The notes: a model not told the origin generated them from the letters alone. A DNA stretch of 27,641 nucleotides from Atopobium sp. UBA6362 (GCA_002440065.1 DJRK01000128.1:2097-29737), one strand, 5' to 3'. Shown: positions 8,328-17,587, numbered from the stretch's first letter. Program-made: numbers and translations.

Positions 8328-10946
8328 CTAGTCGTCCACGAAGCCCACGCGGTAGTTCTTGAACACCACGGCGCCCTCGAGCTGCGTCGCGTCGAGGTCC
8401 ACGTCGCCCCAGATACCGAAGTCGCGGTCGTCGTCCGAGTCGCGGAACACCTGGTGCACGTGCCAGACGTGCGCGGTCTTCTCGTCGACCTCGTCGATCT
8501 GGTAGTAGGCCGAGCTGCGCGCATCCCCGTCAAGCAGGATATCCTCGTGCGCCTCGTGGAAGCGGTCGAGCGCCTGCTGCCAAACGTTCTGGCGGTACCC
8601 CCAGTCGGCGTCCAGGCGACCGAGCTCCTCGAGGCGGCCCATCGCGGCCATCCGCACGCGCGAGAAGAGCGCGTTGCGCACGAGCAAGGTAAGGGCGCGG
8701 CGGTCGTGGACCACCACGTCTCCCGGCTCCGGCGGCGCGACCTCGGCGCCCGCGTCCGACGACCCCGCGGCGCTCCACTCGTCCACGAGGCTGGAGTCCA
8801 CGGAGCGCACCACGAGGCCGAGCCAGGCGATGATGTCGGTCAGGCGCTCGTCGCGCTTGTCCATGGGCACGGTCCGGTCGAGCGCGCGGAACGCCTCGGA
8901 CAGATAGCGCAGGAGCGTCCCCTCCGAGCGCGCGATGCCGTAGCGGGCCACGTATTCCTTGAAGTCGCTCGCCGTCTCGACCATGTCGCGCAGGACCGAC
9001 TTGGGCGACAGCGCGTAGTCGCTCGCCCAAGGCACCTTCTCGCAATACTGCTCGAACGCGGCGCTCAGGAGCTCGTCCAGCGGCTTGGGCCACGTGACCT
9101 CCTGCAGCCGCTCGATGCGCTCGTCGTAGTCGATGCCGTCGGCCTTCATCTCGGCCATGGCGCGGTCGCGCGCGGCGCGCTGCTGGGCGCGCAGGATCTG
9201 CGGCGGGTCCTCGAGCGTGGCCTCCGCCATGCTGATCACGTCGAGCGCGTACGTCTCGGACTCGGGGTCGAGCAGCTCGAGCGCCGCCAAGAGGAACGGC
9301 GAGAGCGGCTGGTCGAGCGCGAAGTCGTCCGGCAGGTCGACCGTCGTCGCGTACACGAAGCCGTCCGCAGGTTGGCCGTCCTCGCCCACGACCGGCTCGC
9401 GCGTGACCACCCCGGCGTCCATGAGCGTCGCCATGATCTCGTCGGCGCGCTGGTGCAGCGCGACCTTCTCGGCATCGGGCTGGGCGGAGTCGTCCACGAG
9501 CTTGTGGACGCGCGCCATCGCGTCGCCGCCCTGCTCAACCTCGGCCAAGACCATGGAGTGGCTGATCTTCATGCGCGGGCGCAGCGGCTCCGGCACCGCC
9601 GTCTCGAGCCGCTCGAACGTCTGCTTGTTCCAGCCCACATAACCCTCGGGGGGCTTCTTGGTCTTGATCTTGCGGGCGCGCTTGGGGTCGCCGCCGGCCT
9701 TCGCCAGGGCGCGGGCGTTCTCGATGTCGTACTCGGTCGCCTCGGCGATGACCATGCCCTCGGTGTCGAACCCCGAGCGCCCCGCGCGCCCCACGATCTG
9801 GTGGAACTCGCGCGCGTTCAGGTGGCGCATGCGGCGGCCGTCGAACTTGGAGAGCGCCGTGAGGATGACCGTGTGGATCGGCACGTTGATGCCCACGCCC
9901 AGCGTGTCCGTGCCGCAGATGACGGGAAGAAGACCCTGCTGGGCGAGCTTCTCGACGAGCAGGCGGTAACGCGGCAGCATGCCGGCGTGGTGCACGCCCA
10001 CGCCGCAGCCCAGGAGCCGCTGCAGCGTCTTGCCGAAGGTCGTGGTGAAGCGCGTGCCCTTGATGGCGTCCTTGACCGCCTCGCGCTGCTCCTTCGTCGA
10101 GACGCCGTAGCTCGCCAGGGCCTGGGCGCTCTTGAGCGCGGCGTCCTGCGAGAAGTGCACGATGTAGAGCGGCGCCTCGCCCCGGCGCAGGGCGAGCTCG
10201 ACGGTCCCCTCGAGCGCCGTGTCCACGAACTCGTAGGAGAGCGGCACCGGGCGCGGCGCGTCGGCGAGGACGTCCACGGCGCGGCCCGTATGCTCCTCGA
10301 GCGACGAGGCGATCGACGCGGTGTCGCCGAGCGTGGCGCTCATGAGGAGGAACTGGGTGTGCGGCAACGTGAGCAGCGGGACCTGCCAGGCCCAGCCGCG
10401 GTCGGGGTCGGCGTAGAAGTGGAACTCGTCCATGGCGACGCAGCCCACGTCGCACTTCTCGCCCTCGCGCAGCGCCTGGTTCGCCAGGATCTCGGCCGTG
10501 CAGCAGATGATGGGCGCCTCGGCGTTGATGGAGGCGTCGCCCGTGACCATGCCCACGTTTTCCTTGCCGAAGAGCTCGACGAAGTCGAAGAACTTCTCGC
10601 TGACCAGGGCCTTGATGGGCGCGGTGTAATAGGCGCGGCGGTCCGTGCACACGCTCATGAAGCACATGCCCAGGGCGACCATGGACTTGCCCGAGCCCGT
10701 CGGCGTGCCCAGGATCAGGTGGTCGCCCGCCGCGAGGTCGAGAAGGGCCTCCTCCTGGTGGTCCCACAGCTCGATCCCGCGCGATTCCACCCAGCCCAGG
10801 AAGATCTCGAGCGCCTCGTCGGCGGGGATGTTCGGATAGGTCTCGTCGTCGGGCCAGGGGATGAGGCGGCCGAGGGAGCCCGCGCCGTTCGCGCCCTCGT
10901 CGGCGCTTTCCTCGCGGATGCCGGCGGACGGGTTCGTATCTGTCAT
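8328..10946 (-). CDS. Ski2-like DEAD/DEAH-box helicase with DUF3516 domain
   Basis: This 872-residue superfamily 2 ATPase has two RecA-like domains in the first ~420 residues. They show Walker A GTPTGSGKS (80-88), motif Ia TAPIKALVSEK, motif II DEFH (173-176) in place of the commoner DEVH, motif III SATLGD, GVHHAGMLPRYR, CGTDTLGVGINVP and motif VI QIVGRAGRSGFD. The C-terminal ~400 residues match the DUF3516 arrangement as I know it, ending in a small domain with WGDVDLDA. Relatives unwind RNA or structured nucleic acid in the cytoplasm; the substrate here is not shown. The start follows AAAGGCAATTGC. It is transcribed away from the HelD gene, with a palindrome array in the shared intergenic region. 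Confidence 0.93.
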   Translation of the reverse strand: MTDTNPSAGIREESADEGANGAGSLGRLIPWPDDETYPNIPADEALEIFLGWVESRGIELWDHQEEALLDLAAGDHLILGTPTGSGKSMVALGMCFMSVCTDRRAYYTAPIKALVSEKFFDFVELFGKENVGMVTGDASINAEAPIICCTAEILANQALREGEKCDVGCVAMDEFHFYADPDRGWAWQVPLLTLPHTQFLLMSATLGDTASIASSLEEHTGRAVDVLADAPRPVPLSYEFVDTALEGTVELALRRGEAPLYIVHFSQDAALKSAQALASYGVSTKEQREAVKDAIKGTRFTTTFGKTLQRLLGCGVGVHHAGMLPRYRLLVEKLAQQGLLPVICGTDTLGVGINVPIHTVILTALSKFDGRRMRHLNAREFHQIVGRAGRSGFDTEGMVIAEATEYDIENARALAKAGGDPKRARKIKTKKPPEGYVGWNKQTFERLETAVPEPLRPRMKISHSMVLAEVEQGGDAMARVHKLVDDSAQPDAEKVALHQRADEIMATLMDAGVVTREPVVGEDGQPADGFVYATTVDLPDDFALDQPLSPFLLAALELLDPESETYALDVISMAEATLEDPPQILRAQQRAARDRAMAEMKADGIDYDERIERLQEVTWPKPLDELLSAAFEQYCEKVPWASDYALSPKSVLRDMVETASDFKEYVARYGIARSEGTLLRYLSEAFRALDRTVPMDKRDERLTDIIAWLGLVVRSVDSSLVDEWSAAGSSDAGAEVAPPEPGDVVVHDRRALTLLVRNALFSRVRMAAMGRLEELGRLDADWGYRQNVWQQALDRFHEAHEDILLDGDARSSAYYQIDEVDEKTAHVWHVHQVFRDSDDDRDFGIWGDVDLDATQLEGAVVFKNYRVGFVDD

Positions 10947-11062
10947 GCAATTGCCTTTCGCAGAGGGTTTTCCGGCTCAATTCTAGCGTCCGGCCGCGGC
11001 CGCCCCGCGCCCCATGACAGAAAAGGTGCCGGGCACGAAATCGTCACTTCGGCGTCCCGGTA

Positions 11063-11256
11063 CCGAGAAGAGCCCGCGTCGGTGCGGACGCAGGGGCTTC
11101 TTGGCACGAGGGGCGCGTTGGGGAGCGCCGACATGCGGGGTTGTCGGCACGTTGGGAGCGGGATCGGCACCGACATGCAGGGTTGTCGGCACGTCGCGGC
11201 ACCGACATACGGCGTTGTCGGCACGTCCCGGTACCGACATGCGACTCCGTCGGCAC
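11063..11256. repeat. Array of phased 20-bp palindromes
   Basis: Four clear units have the form CCGACA-N8-TGTCGG followed by CAC, beginning at 11128, 11170, 11202 and 11234. The last has a weaker right arm (CGTCGG). Spacings are 42, 32 and 32 bases, close to 4, 3 and 3 DNA turns. A degenerate copy (GGTACCGA...GTCGGTGC) begins at 11063. The array lies between divergent helicase genes and carries no coding signal. Confidence 0.85.
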
Positions 11257-11384
11257 ACCGGAACCAGATGCGGCACCGCGGGCAACCGCGAGTTTATGCG
11301 TCTCGGCGGGCGGCGGCCACACCCGCGGGCTCTTGGCGTAGGATTATCTCTTCGATATTTGAGAGCGACCGTGGGAGACCGACC

Positions 11385-13514
11385 ATGTCCGACGAGCTAG
11401 ACCAGCAGACCGACCCCATCTTCCGGCAGGAGCAGGAGCACCTCGCCAAGCTCTACGCCAAGCTGCTCCAGATGCGCGACGCCATCACGGAGGACCTGGA
11501 GACCAACCACGCGGGCGCGCGCCAGGACCTGCTCGACATGTCCGAGGAGGTCCGCCTGGACTTCGGCGGCGCGGACGAGACCATCGAGACCCTGGCCGCC
11601 ATCGAGACCCTGAACTCGGTCATCGACGCATACAACCAGTACCACGATTTCAACGTGGACAAGCTCCGCCGCGTGATGCTGCTCCTCATGCAACCCTACT
11701 TCGCCAAGGTCCGCCTCCAGATGCGCCCCGGCCGCCCGGCCCGCGACGTCTACATCGGCGCCGCCGGCATGACCGACGAGCACTCGATCCCGCTCGTCGT
11801 GGACTGGCGCAGCCCCGTGGCCGAGACGTACTACAACCAGGAAATGGGCCCCACGAGCTACGAGGTCGACGGCAAGACCCGCACCGTGAACCTGGAGCTC
11901 CGCCGCCAGTTCGACATCGTGCGCGACCAGCTCAACGGCTACTTCGACACCACCGTGGCCATCGAGGACTCCCTGCTCCTCGGCGCGCTCAAGAAGCACC
12001 ACTCCGAGAAGCTCCAGGCCATCACCGCCACGATCCAGCGCGAGCAGAACGAGATCGTGCGCCACGAGGACGTGCCCGTGCTGCTGGTCAACGGCATCGC
12101 CGGCTCCGGCAAGACGAGCGTCCTGCTGCAGCGCATCGCCTTCCTGCTCTACCGCGAGCGCAAGACCCTCAGCCCCGACCAGGTCTACCTCTTCACGCCC
12201 AACAACGTCTTCGAGCACTACATCGACACCGTCCTGCCCTCCATGGGCGAGGCGAACCCGCAGGTCTTCACCTGGCGCGACTTCGTGGAGGCCCAGGGCG
12301 CCGGCCAGCGCGACCTCGGCGAGAAGACCTCGCCCGAGCAGCTCCGCCGCATCGACGAGGCCGTGAAGACGCTCGCCATCGAGCCCGAGGACCTGCGCGA
12401 GATCCGCGCGGAGGGCGAGACGCTCCTCAAGGTCGGCCAGATCGAGGGCGCCGTGCAGAAGTTCGCGCACTTTGGCCTGGGCTCCCGCTTCTGCGCGCTC
12501 GTGAAGGACGAGCTGCACGAGCGCCTGAGCCGCCGCTTCGCCCAGATGGCGAAGGACGAGGAGCTGCAGGAAGAGGTCATCGGCCTCGACGTGGACGACC
12601 AGGTGGCCTACTTCGGCGAGACGATCAACCCCGCCGACGAGGCCGAGTGCGCCGAGTTCGCGCGCCGCTACGTCGAGAAGCGCTACGGCGCCGCCCACGA
12701 CGCAATCGACTCGCTGTCGTGGCTGCGCTTCGACCGTATCGGCATGCACGCGCTCGGCCAGCAGGCGCTCAACGCGACCGAGTGGCTCTACCTGCGCCTC
12801 TGCGTCACCGGCGCCGGCGACAAGTCCGCGCGCTTCGTCATGGTCGACGAGGTCCAGGACTACACCGAGGCCCAGCTCATGGTGCTCGCCAAGCACTTCG
12901 CCCGCGCGCACTTCCTGCTGCTGGGCGACGAGCACCAGGCGATCTCGGAGGGCACGGCGACGTTCGCGCAGATCCGAGAGGTGTTCCAGGCCTCCCACGG
13001 CGAGGTCGACGAGTGCCGCCTGCTCACGAGCTACCGCTCCTCGCCCGAGATCACGCAGCTCTTCTCGGGCCTGCTGCCGCAGGACGAGCGCGTGAAGCTC
13101 ACGAGCGTCCACCGCGCCGGCGTCGCGCCCGCGATGCGCGAGTTCGCCGCCGACGACGCCGAGGGCTACGTCGCCGAGCTGCGCCGCCTTGCCCAGGAGT
13201 CTGCCGAGGACGAGGGCCTCACCGCCATCGTGGCCTCGAGCGACTCGCGCGTGAGCTGGCTCTCCAAGCAGCTCGGCGAGGGCGTGCGCGTGCTGGGGAA
13301 GGACTCCGACCTGCCCGGGAGCGGCGTCGTGCTTCTTTCCCTGCGCGTGGCGAAGGGGCTCGAGTTCGACCACGTGATCCTGCCCGACGCGCAGGCCGAG
13401 GTCTACCCGGACACGCCGCTGTCCCGCCGCCGCCTCTACACCGCGATCAGCCGCGCGATGCACCGCGTCACGATCCTCTCGCAGGGACCGATGACCGGGC
13501 TTCTCGCGAAGTAG
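11385..13514 (+). CDS. helD: HelD-type RNA polymerase-associated helicase/ATPase
   Basis: The reading frame is open far upstream, but the real start is the ATG at 11385 with GGGAG 7 bases before it, giving 709 residues. The N-terminus is the long charged coiled coil (EQEHLAKLYAKLLQMRD) that HelD inserts into RNA polymerase. The conserved block DEHSIPLVVDWRSPVAETYY follows. The superfamily 1 ATPase shows Walker A GIAGSGKT (237-244), Walker B VDEVQDY (near 488), TSYRSSPEI and the terminal SRRRLYTAISRAMHRV. HelD releases stalled RNA polymerase from DNA or nucleic acid in an ATP-dependent way. It is divergent from the DUF3516 helicase and is followed by two terminator-like hairpins. Confidence 0.93.
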   Translation: MSDELDQQTDPIFRQEQEHLAKLYAKLLQMRDAITEDLETNHAGARQDLLDMSEEVRLDFGGADETIETLAAIETLNSVIDAYNQYHDFNVDKLRRVMLLLMQPYFAKVRLQMRPGRPARDVYIGAAGMTDEHSIPLVVDWRSPVAETYYNQEMGPTSYEVDGKTRTVNLELRRQFDIVRDQLNGYFDTTVAIEDSLLLGALKKHHSEKLQAITATIQREQNEIVRHEDVPVLLVNGIAGSGKTSVLLQRIAFLLYRERKTLSPDQVYLFTPNNVFEHYIDTVLPSMGEANPQVFTWRDFVEAQGAGQRDLGEKTSPEQLRRIDEAVKTLAIEPEDLREIRAEGETLLKVGQIEGAVQKFAHFGLGSRFCALVKDELHERLSRRFAQMAKDEELQEEVIGLDVDDQVAYFGETINPADEAECAEFARRYVEKRYGAAHDAIDSLSWLRFDRIGMHALGQQALNATEWLYLRLCVTGAGDKSARFVMVDEVQDYTEAQLMVLAKHFARAHFLLLGDEHQAISEGTATFAQIREVFQASHGEVDECRLLTSYRSSPEITQLFSGLLPQDERVKLTSVHRAGVAPAMREFAADDAEGYVAELRRLAQESAEDEGLTAIVASSDSRVSWLSKQLGEGVRVLGKDSDLPGSGVVLLSLRVAKGLEFDHVILPDAQAEVYPDTPLSRRRLYTAISRAMHRVTILSQGPMTGLLAK

Positions 13515-13522
13515 CGGCGCGG

Positions 13523-13557
13523 GGCGGCGCTCGTCGGGCGCGCGGCGGCGCTCGTCG
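13523..13557. repeat. Short direct repeat after helD
   Basis: GGCGGCGCTCGTCG occurs at 13523-13536 and again at 13544-13557, 21 bases apart, immediately downstream of the helD stop codon. It is GC-rich, with no T run and no partner elsewhere in the window that I noticed. It may be simple slippage. Confidence 0.5.
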
Positions 13558-13611
13558 CCAAGCCGGAGCGTCGCCGCCACCGAGCCGCCGCCGGACCATG
13601 TCGCCGCGAAA

Positions 13612-13644
13612 GTGCAGCCTTCACAACCATCGTGAAGGCTGCAC
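13612..13644 (+). terminator. First hairpin after helD
   Basis: GTGCAGCCTTCAC (13612-13624) pairs perfectly with GTGAAGGCTGCAC (13632-13644) around a 7-base loop. The T content after it is low (AATCATCGG), so on its own it is a weak terminator; it may act with the next hairpin. Confidence 0.55.
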
Positions 13645-13660
13645 AATCATCGGTTTGCGC

Positions 13661-13704
13661 CAATCGGGCCAAAGTGCAGTCTGCATTTTGGCCCGATTTG
13701 TTTG
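13661..13704 (+). terminator. Second hairpin after helD, likely terminator
   Basis: AATCGGGCCAAA (13662-13673) pairs with TTTGGCCCGATT (13687-13698), and the loop can form an inner TGCAG/CTGCA stem. TGTTTGTG follows. The first arm runs straight into GTGCAGTCT, sharing the AAAGTGCAGYCT motif with the preceding hairpin. Confidence 0.65.
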
Positions 13705-13763
13705 TGAAGACTTCCCTTTCGCGAGGCTTGCATCACCTGTTGTTTTAGGCGCCCCACATGACC

Positions 13764-13783
13764 GTTTATATGCGAGAATAAAC
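13764..13783. promoter_or_regulatory. Palindrome upstream of the kinase operon
   Basis: GTTTAT (13764-13769) and ATAAAC (13778-13783) are inverse halves with an 8-base spacer, ending about 20 bases before the ATG at 13803. The position fits an operator or leader hairpin of the five-gene operon. It is AT-rich in a GC-rich region, so the operon promoter probably overlaps it; no clear -35/-10 pair could be fixed. Confidence 0.4.
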
Positions 13784-13802
13784 AAATTATGGGAGGAGGC
13801 AC

Positions 13803-15449
13803 ATGGGCCTATTTGGACTGAGCAGAAACCGGGACGAGGCGCGCGGCGACCAACTGTACGCCCAGGCATGCGCCGAGGCGGGCGTCGACGTCCGTTACCT
13901 CCTTCGCGCGAGCGACCTCTACCCCGTCTACGTCTCCCCCAGCTTCAAGCACGTCTTCGGCGTGGAACCCGAGCGCCTGGCGGAAGACGTCGAGACGCTC
14001 TACCGCTTCATGCCCGACGAGGACCGCCTGCACATCCAGGCCCTCGGCCGCAACTGGGACCGTGCCTCGACGCTCCACGCCGACTGCTCCTACCTCGGCC
14101 CCGGCCCCACGGCAACGCGCAGGCGCTTCCACGTGCGCACCACCTCGGTCATGGGCGGCGAGTACTACCTCGTGGAGTTCACCGACGTCACGCCCGAGCG
14201 CGAGGCCATGGAAGCCATCGAGGCCGAGCGCGACCGCGCCCTCGACGCCGCGAAGAACCGCACCGACTTCATGAGCCAGATGAGCCACGAGATCCGCACC
14301 CCGCTCTCGGGCATCAAGGGCCTCGTGAGCATCGCCCGCTCGCACGCCGGCGACCCCGAGCGCCTCTCGGACGACCTGGGCCGCGCGAGCGACCTCGCGA
14401 ACTACCTGCTCTCGCTCATCAACGACGTGCTCGATATGAGCCGCCTGAACTCCGGCCACGTGGAGCTCGAGCACGACCCCTTCGACCTGCGGCTCGTTGC
14501 CGGCGAGCTCCGCAACATGTTCGAGAACCAGGCCCAGGACAAGGGCGTGGCCTTCTCGATTCAGATGGACGGCTGCGAAGACGCCTACCTCGTGGGCGAC
14601 CGCATGCGCCTGAACCAGATCGTCGTGAACTTCATCTCGAACGCCGTCAAGTTCACGCCCAAGGGCGGCTCGGTCACGGTCACGTTCCGCGAGATGTACC
14701 TCAAGGACGGCCAGGCCAACTACATGATCCGCGTGCGCGACACCGGCAAGGGCATGGACCCGCGCTTCACGAGCCGCATCTTCAAGCCCTTCGAGCAAGA
14801 AGACCGCACGATCGCGCGCCGCTTCGGCGGGACGGGCCTGGGCATGGCCATCACGAGCGGCCTCGTGGACCTCATGGGCGGCAAGATCGTGGTCGACACC
14901 GAGCTCGGCCGCGGCTCGGACTTCACCGCCTACATCCCCTTCGACCTCGCCTCGCCCGAACAGGCGGAGGACCTCGCCCGCAAGGGGCGCACGCTCGAGA
15001 CCCGGGGCTCGGGCGACGAGCCCGCGCTCGAGTACAGCTACGAGGGCAAGACGCTCCTCTTGGCAGAGGACAACGACCTGAACGCCATGATCGCGTCGGA
15101 GATACTGGGCAACCTCGGAGCGACCGTGGACCGCGCGGACGACGGGACGGCCGTCGTCGAGATGTTCCAGGCCCAGGCGCCCGGCCACTACGACGCCGTG
15201 ATCATGGACATCCAGATGCCCACCATGAACGGATGGGAGGCCGCCCGCCGCATCCGCGCGCTCAACCGCGACGACGCTCGGGCCGTGCCCATCATCGCCC
15301 TCTCCGCGAACAACTACGCGGAGGACGCCCGCAAGTCCCGCGAGGCCGGCATGAACGGCCACGTGGGCAAGCCCATCGACTTCGCCGAGCTGCGCGCGCA
15401 GCTTGCCGCAGCCACCGCAGAAGCCGCCTACAGAGGAGCAAACGAATGA
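13803..15449 (+). CDS. Soluble hybrid histidine kinase with receiver domain
   Basis: The 548-residue protein has no membrane segment. Residues 20-135 look like a PAS sensor (SDLYPVYVSPSFKHVFGVEP, then YYLVEFTDVTPEREA). HisKA holds the phosphorylated His162 in MSHEIRTPLSG. The ATPase domain has the N box (NQIVVNFISNAVKF), DTGKGMD and GGTGLGMA. A C-terminal receiver (about 415-540) has Asp469 in IMDIQMPTMNG and a Lys in GHVGKPID. It would autophosphorylate and pass phosphate to its own receiver. No DNA-binding domain or separate response regulator is in the window, so the output may be protein contact or a distant phosphotransfer partner. GGGAGGAGG precedes the start. Its stop overlaps the moxR start (ATGA), which implies coupled translation. 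Confidence 0.93.
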   Translation: MGLFGLSRNRDEARGDQLYAQACAEAGVDVRYLLRASDLYPVYVSPSFKHVFGVEPERLAEDVETLYRFMPDEDRLHIQALGRNWDRASTLHADCSYLGPGPTATRRRFHVRTTSVMGGEYYLVEFTDVTPEREAMEAIEAERDRALDAAKNRTDFMSQMSHEIRTPLSGIKGLVSIARSHAGDPERLSDDLGRASDLANYLLSLINDVLDMSRLNSGHVELEHDPFDLRLVAGELRNMFENQAQDKGVAFSIQMDGCEDAYLVGDRMRLNQIVVNFISNAVKFTPKGGSVTVTFREMYLKDGQANYMIRVRDTGKGMDPRFTSRIFKPFEQEDRTIARRFGGTGLGMAITSGLVDLMGGKIVVDTELGRGSDFTAYIPFDLASPEQAEDLARKGRTLETRGSGDEPALEYSYEGKTLLLAEDNDLNAMIASEILGNLGATVDRADDGTAVVEMFQAQAPGHYDAVIMDIQMPTMNGWEAARRIRALNRDDARAVPIIALSANNYAEDARKSREAGMNGHVGKPIDFAELRAQLAAATAEAAYRGANE

Positions 15450-16399
15450 TCGTCGAGCAGTCCAGAACCATCATCAACGAGGTGAGCCGCGCCTTCGTCG
15501 GCAAGACCGACGTGGTCGAGAAGTGCCTCATGGCCATCTACGCGGGCGGGCACATCCTGCTCGAGGACGTCCCCGGCACGGGCAAGACGACCTTGGCGCT
15601 CGCGCTCTCCAAGTGCCTCGACCTCGACTACAAGCGCATCCAGTTCACGCCCGACACCATGCCCTCCGACATCACGGGCTTCACGATGTACGACCGCGAG
15701 TCGGGCGAGTTCCGCTTCAACTGGGGCGCCGTGAACTGCAACCTCCTGCTCGCCGACGAGATCAACCGCACCTCCGCAAAGACCCAGTCGGCCCTCCTGG
15801 AGGTCATGGAGGAGCACTCCGTGACCGTCGACGGCACGACCCGCCAGGTCCCGCGCCCCTTCGTCTGCATCGCGACCGAGAACCCCGTGGGCTCGGCGGG
15901 CACCCAGCCCCTGCCCGAGTCCCAGCTCGACCGCTTCATGGTGCGCCTCTCCATCGGCTACCCGTCGACGGCCGAGCAGGTGGACATCCTCAAGGCCCGC
16001 CGCTACGCGAACCCGCTCGACGAGATCCGGGCCAAGGTGACCCGCGACGACCTGCTCGAGATCCAGAATTTCCTGGGCAACGTCACCGTCATGGACTCCG
16101 TGCTCGACTACGCCGTGCGCCTGTGCGAGAAGACCCGCGAGCTCGAGCTCGTCGAGCTGGGCGTGAGCCCCCGCGGCGTCATCGCCCTCACCCGCATGGC
16201 CTGCGCGTGCGCCCTTATCCGCGAGCGCGACTACGTGGTCCCCGAGGACGTGCGCGAGGTCTTCAAGGCCGTCTGCGCCCACCGCCTCGTGCTGCGCCCG
16301 CAGGCGCGCATCGAGTCCGTCACCGCCGCGGACCTTCTCGACCAGGTCATGGCCAGCGTGCCGGCGCCCTCCATGGGCCAGGCGCGCGGCCGCGCCTAG
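15446..16399 (+). CDS. MoxR-family AAA+ ATPase
   Basis: The 317-residue protein is standard length for MoxR (AAA_3) ATPases, cytoplasmic chaperone-like machines usually encoded beside DUF58 and von Willebrand or transglutaminase genes. It shows Walker A PGTGKTT (43-49), Walker B LLLADEINR, sensor 1 CIATENPVG, the arginine-finger region LPESQLDRFMVR and the C-terminal AAA lid with SPRGVIALTRMA. The start overlaps the kinase stop codon in ATGA, with GAGGAGCAAACGA as ribosome site. Its likely partner is the DUF58 protein 21 bases downstream. The role of the complex (assembly or modification of the following membrane proteins) is inference. Confidence 0.95.
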   Translation: MIVEQSRTIINEVSRAFVGKTDVVEKCLMAIYAGGHILLEDVPGTGKTTLALALSKCLDLDYKRIQFTPDTMPSDITGFTMYDRESGEFRFNWGAVNCNLLLADEINRTSAKTQSALLEVMEEHSVTVDGTTRQVPRPFVCIATENPVGSAGTQPLPESQLDRFMVRLSIGYPSTAEQVDILKARRYANPLDEIRAKVTRDDLLEIQNFLGNVTVMDSVLDYAVRLCEKTRELELVELGVSPRGVIALTRMACACALIRERDYVVPEDVREVFKAVCAHRLVLRPQARIESVTAADLLDQVMASVPAPSMGQARGRA

Positions 16400-16420
16400 C
16401 GGCGGCAGGGCCTTCTTGCC

Positions 16421-17587
16421 ATGCAATCGAACCGCGTCATAACCGCCGTCTCCCTGCTGTTCTGCGCGCTGGCCTTCGTCACGACGAACAGCCCGCTCGC
16501 GCTGGGCTTCCTCGCGGCGATCGTCGTCATCGTCGCGAGCAGCCTCGCCCTGGGGGCCCGCCGCGCCGCCCGGGCGCGCTTCTCCTTTGGCATACGTAAC
16601 GCCTGCACCGCCGGCGAGCAGGTGTCGCTCGAGGCCGAGCTCTGGCGCCCGCGCGCCCTCCGCGGCCGCATCGAGCTCGTCTTCGAGGTCCACGACCTGC
16701 TCTTCGACGAGGTCGTCCAACAGCCCGTCTCGCTCTTCCCGGGCGCCGGCAGCCCCGAGCGCTTCAACGTGCCCGTGGACACGAGCGCCTGCGGCCACAC
16801 CGAGGTCCGCCTGGCCTCGGCCTACATGCTCGACCCCCTGGGGCTCGCGCGCACGAGGCTGCCGGGCGCCGTCTACGAGTCGTCCATCACCGTCTATCCC
16901 CGCGTGCAGGACCTGGACGTCCAGATCACGCGTGCGAACAACGCGAGCACGACGAGCATCTCCTACGACCCGCGCCGCAGCGGCCAGGACCGCACCGAGG
17001 TCTTCGACCTGCGCGAGTTCGCCCCCGGCGACTCCCTCAAGTCCGTCCACTGGAAGCTGAGCGCGCGCTTCGACGACCTGATGGTCCGCGAGCCCTCGCG
17101 CCCCGCCGGCTACGACGTGGCCCTCCTGTGCGGCATGCACGTCGTGGACCCGCAGGACGCGAACGCGCTGCAGGTCCTCGCCGCAGGGCTCTGCATGCTC
17201 TCCTCCATCAGCATGGGGCTCCTGCGCCGCGGCACGCCGCACACCGTCGGGTACTCCGACGGCAGCGAGCTCCACGCGACGACGGTAGACTCGCTCGCGG
17301 CCTTTGGGTCGATGATGGACGCGCTCATGTGCGTCCCCCTGCACGAGCACGTGCTCACGGACGCCGACGAGTACGGCAGGTTCTGCCGCGCGCACAACGT
17401 GACGAAGACGATCGTGGTCACGGACAAAGTGGACCGCGACATGTTCACCAAGCTCGGGGAGTACTCCACCCTCACCATCGTTCACGTGAGCGAGGGCGAG
17501 CACGGCGGCGTGGAGGAGCTGCCCAACGCATCCTTCGTGCACATCCCCGCGAGCGCCTGCGGGCGCATAAAGAACCTGGAGCTCTAG
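16421..17587 (+). CDS. DUF58 membrane-anchored protein (388 aa)
   Basis: Two N-terminal hydrophobic segments (about 8-28 and 28-46) are followed by a basic patch and a cytoplasmic body. The DUF58 signature is clear at about 187-216: SGQDRTEVFDLREFAPGD then SVHWKLSAR. After it comes a Rossmann-like region starting YDVALLCGMHVVD. Here the metal-binding DxSxS motif of von Willebrand A domains is absent, as in many DUF58 proteins. DUF58 proteins are the regular partners of MoxR ATPases. The ribosome site is weak (CAGGG, about 11 bases from the ATG), which suggests lower translation or coupling from moxR. The stop codon lies one base before the next start. Confidence 0.93.
   Translation: MQSNRVITAVSLLFCALAFVTTNSPLALGFLAAIVVIVASSLALGARRAARARFSFGIRNACTAGEQVSLEAELWRPRALRGRIELVFEVHDLLFDEVVQQPVSLFPGAGSPERFNVPVDTSACGHTEVRLASAYMLDPLGLARTRLPGAVYESSITVYPRVQDLDVQITRANNASTTSISYDPRRSGQDRTEVFDLREFAPGDSLKSVHWKLSARFDDLMVREPSRPAGYDVALLCGMHVVDPQDANALQVLAAGLCMLSSISMGLLRRGTPHTVGYSDGSELHATTVDSLAAFGSMMDALMCVPLHEHVLTDADEYGRFCRAHNVTKTIVVTDKVDRDMFTKLGEYSTLTIVHVSEGEHGGVEELPNASFVHIPASACGRIKNLEL

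Noticed and set aside
11128..11256. CRISPR array
   Set aside because: The units are palindromic with variable centres, and the gaps between units are only about 12-22 bases. There are no cas genes in the window.
8217..11384. In-frame upstream extension of the helD frame, giving a protein of about 1765 residues
   Set aside because: The upstream part is antisense to the clear DUF3516 helicase and crosses the palindrome array. The ATG at 11385 has a proper ribosome site and the HelD N-terminus begins there.
12647..16399. Very long open frame of which only the last part encodes MoxR
   Set aside because: The early part is Arg/Pro/Ala-rich shadow sequence over helD and the kinase gene. The MoxR start at 15446 is fixed by ATGA coupling.
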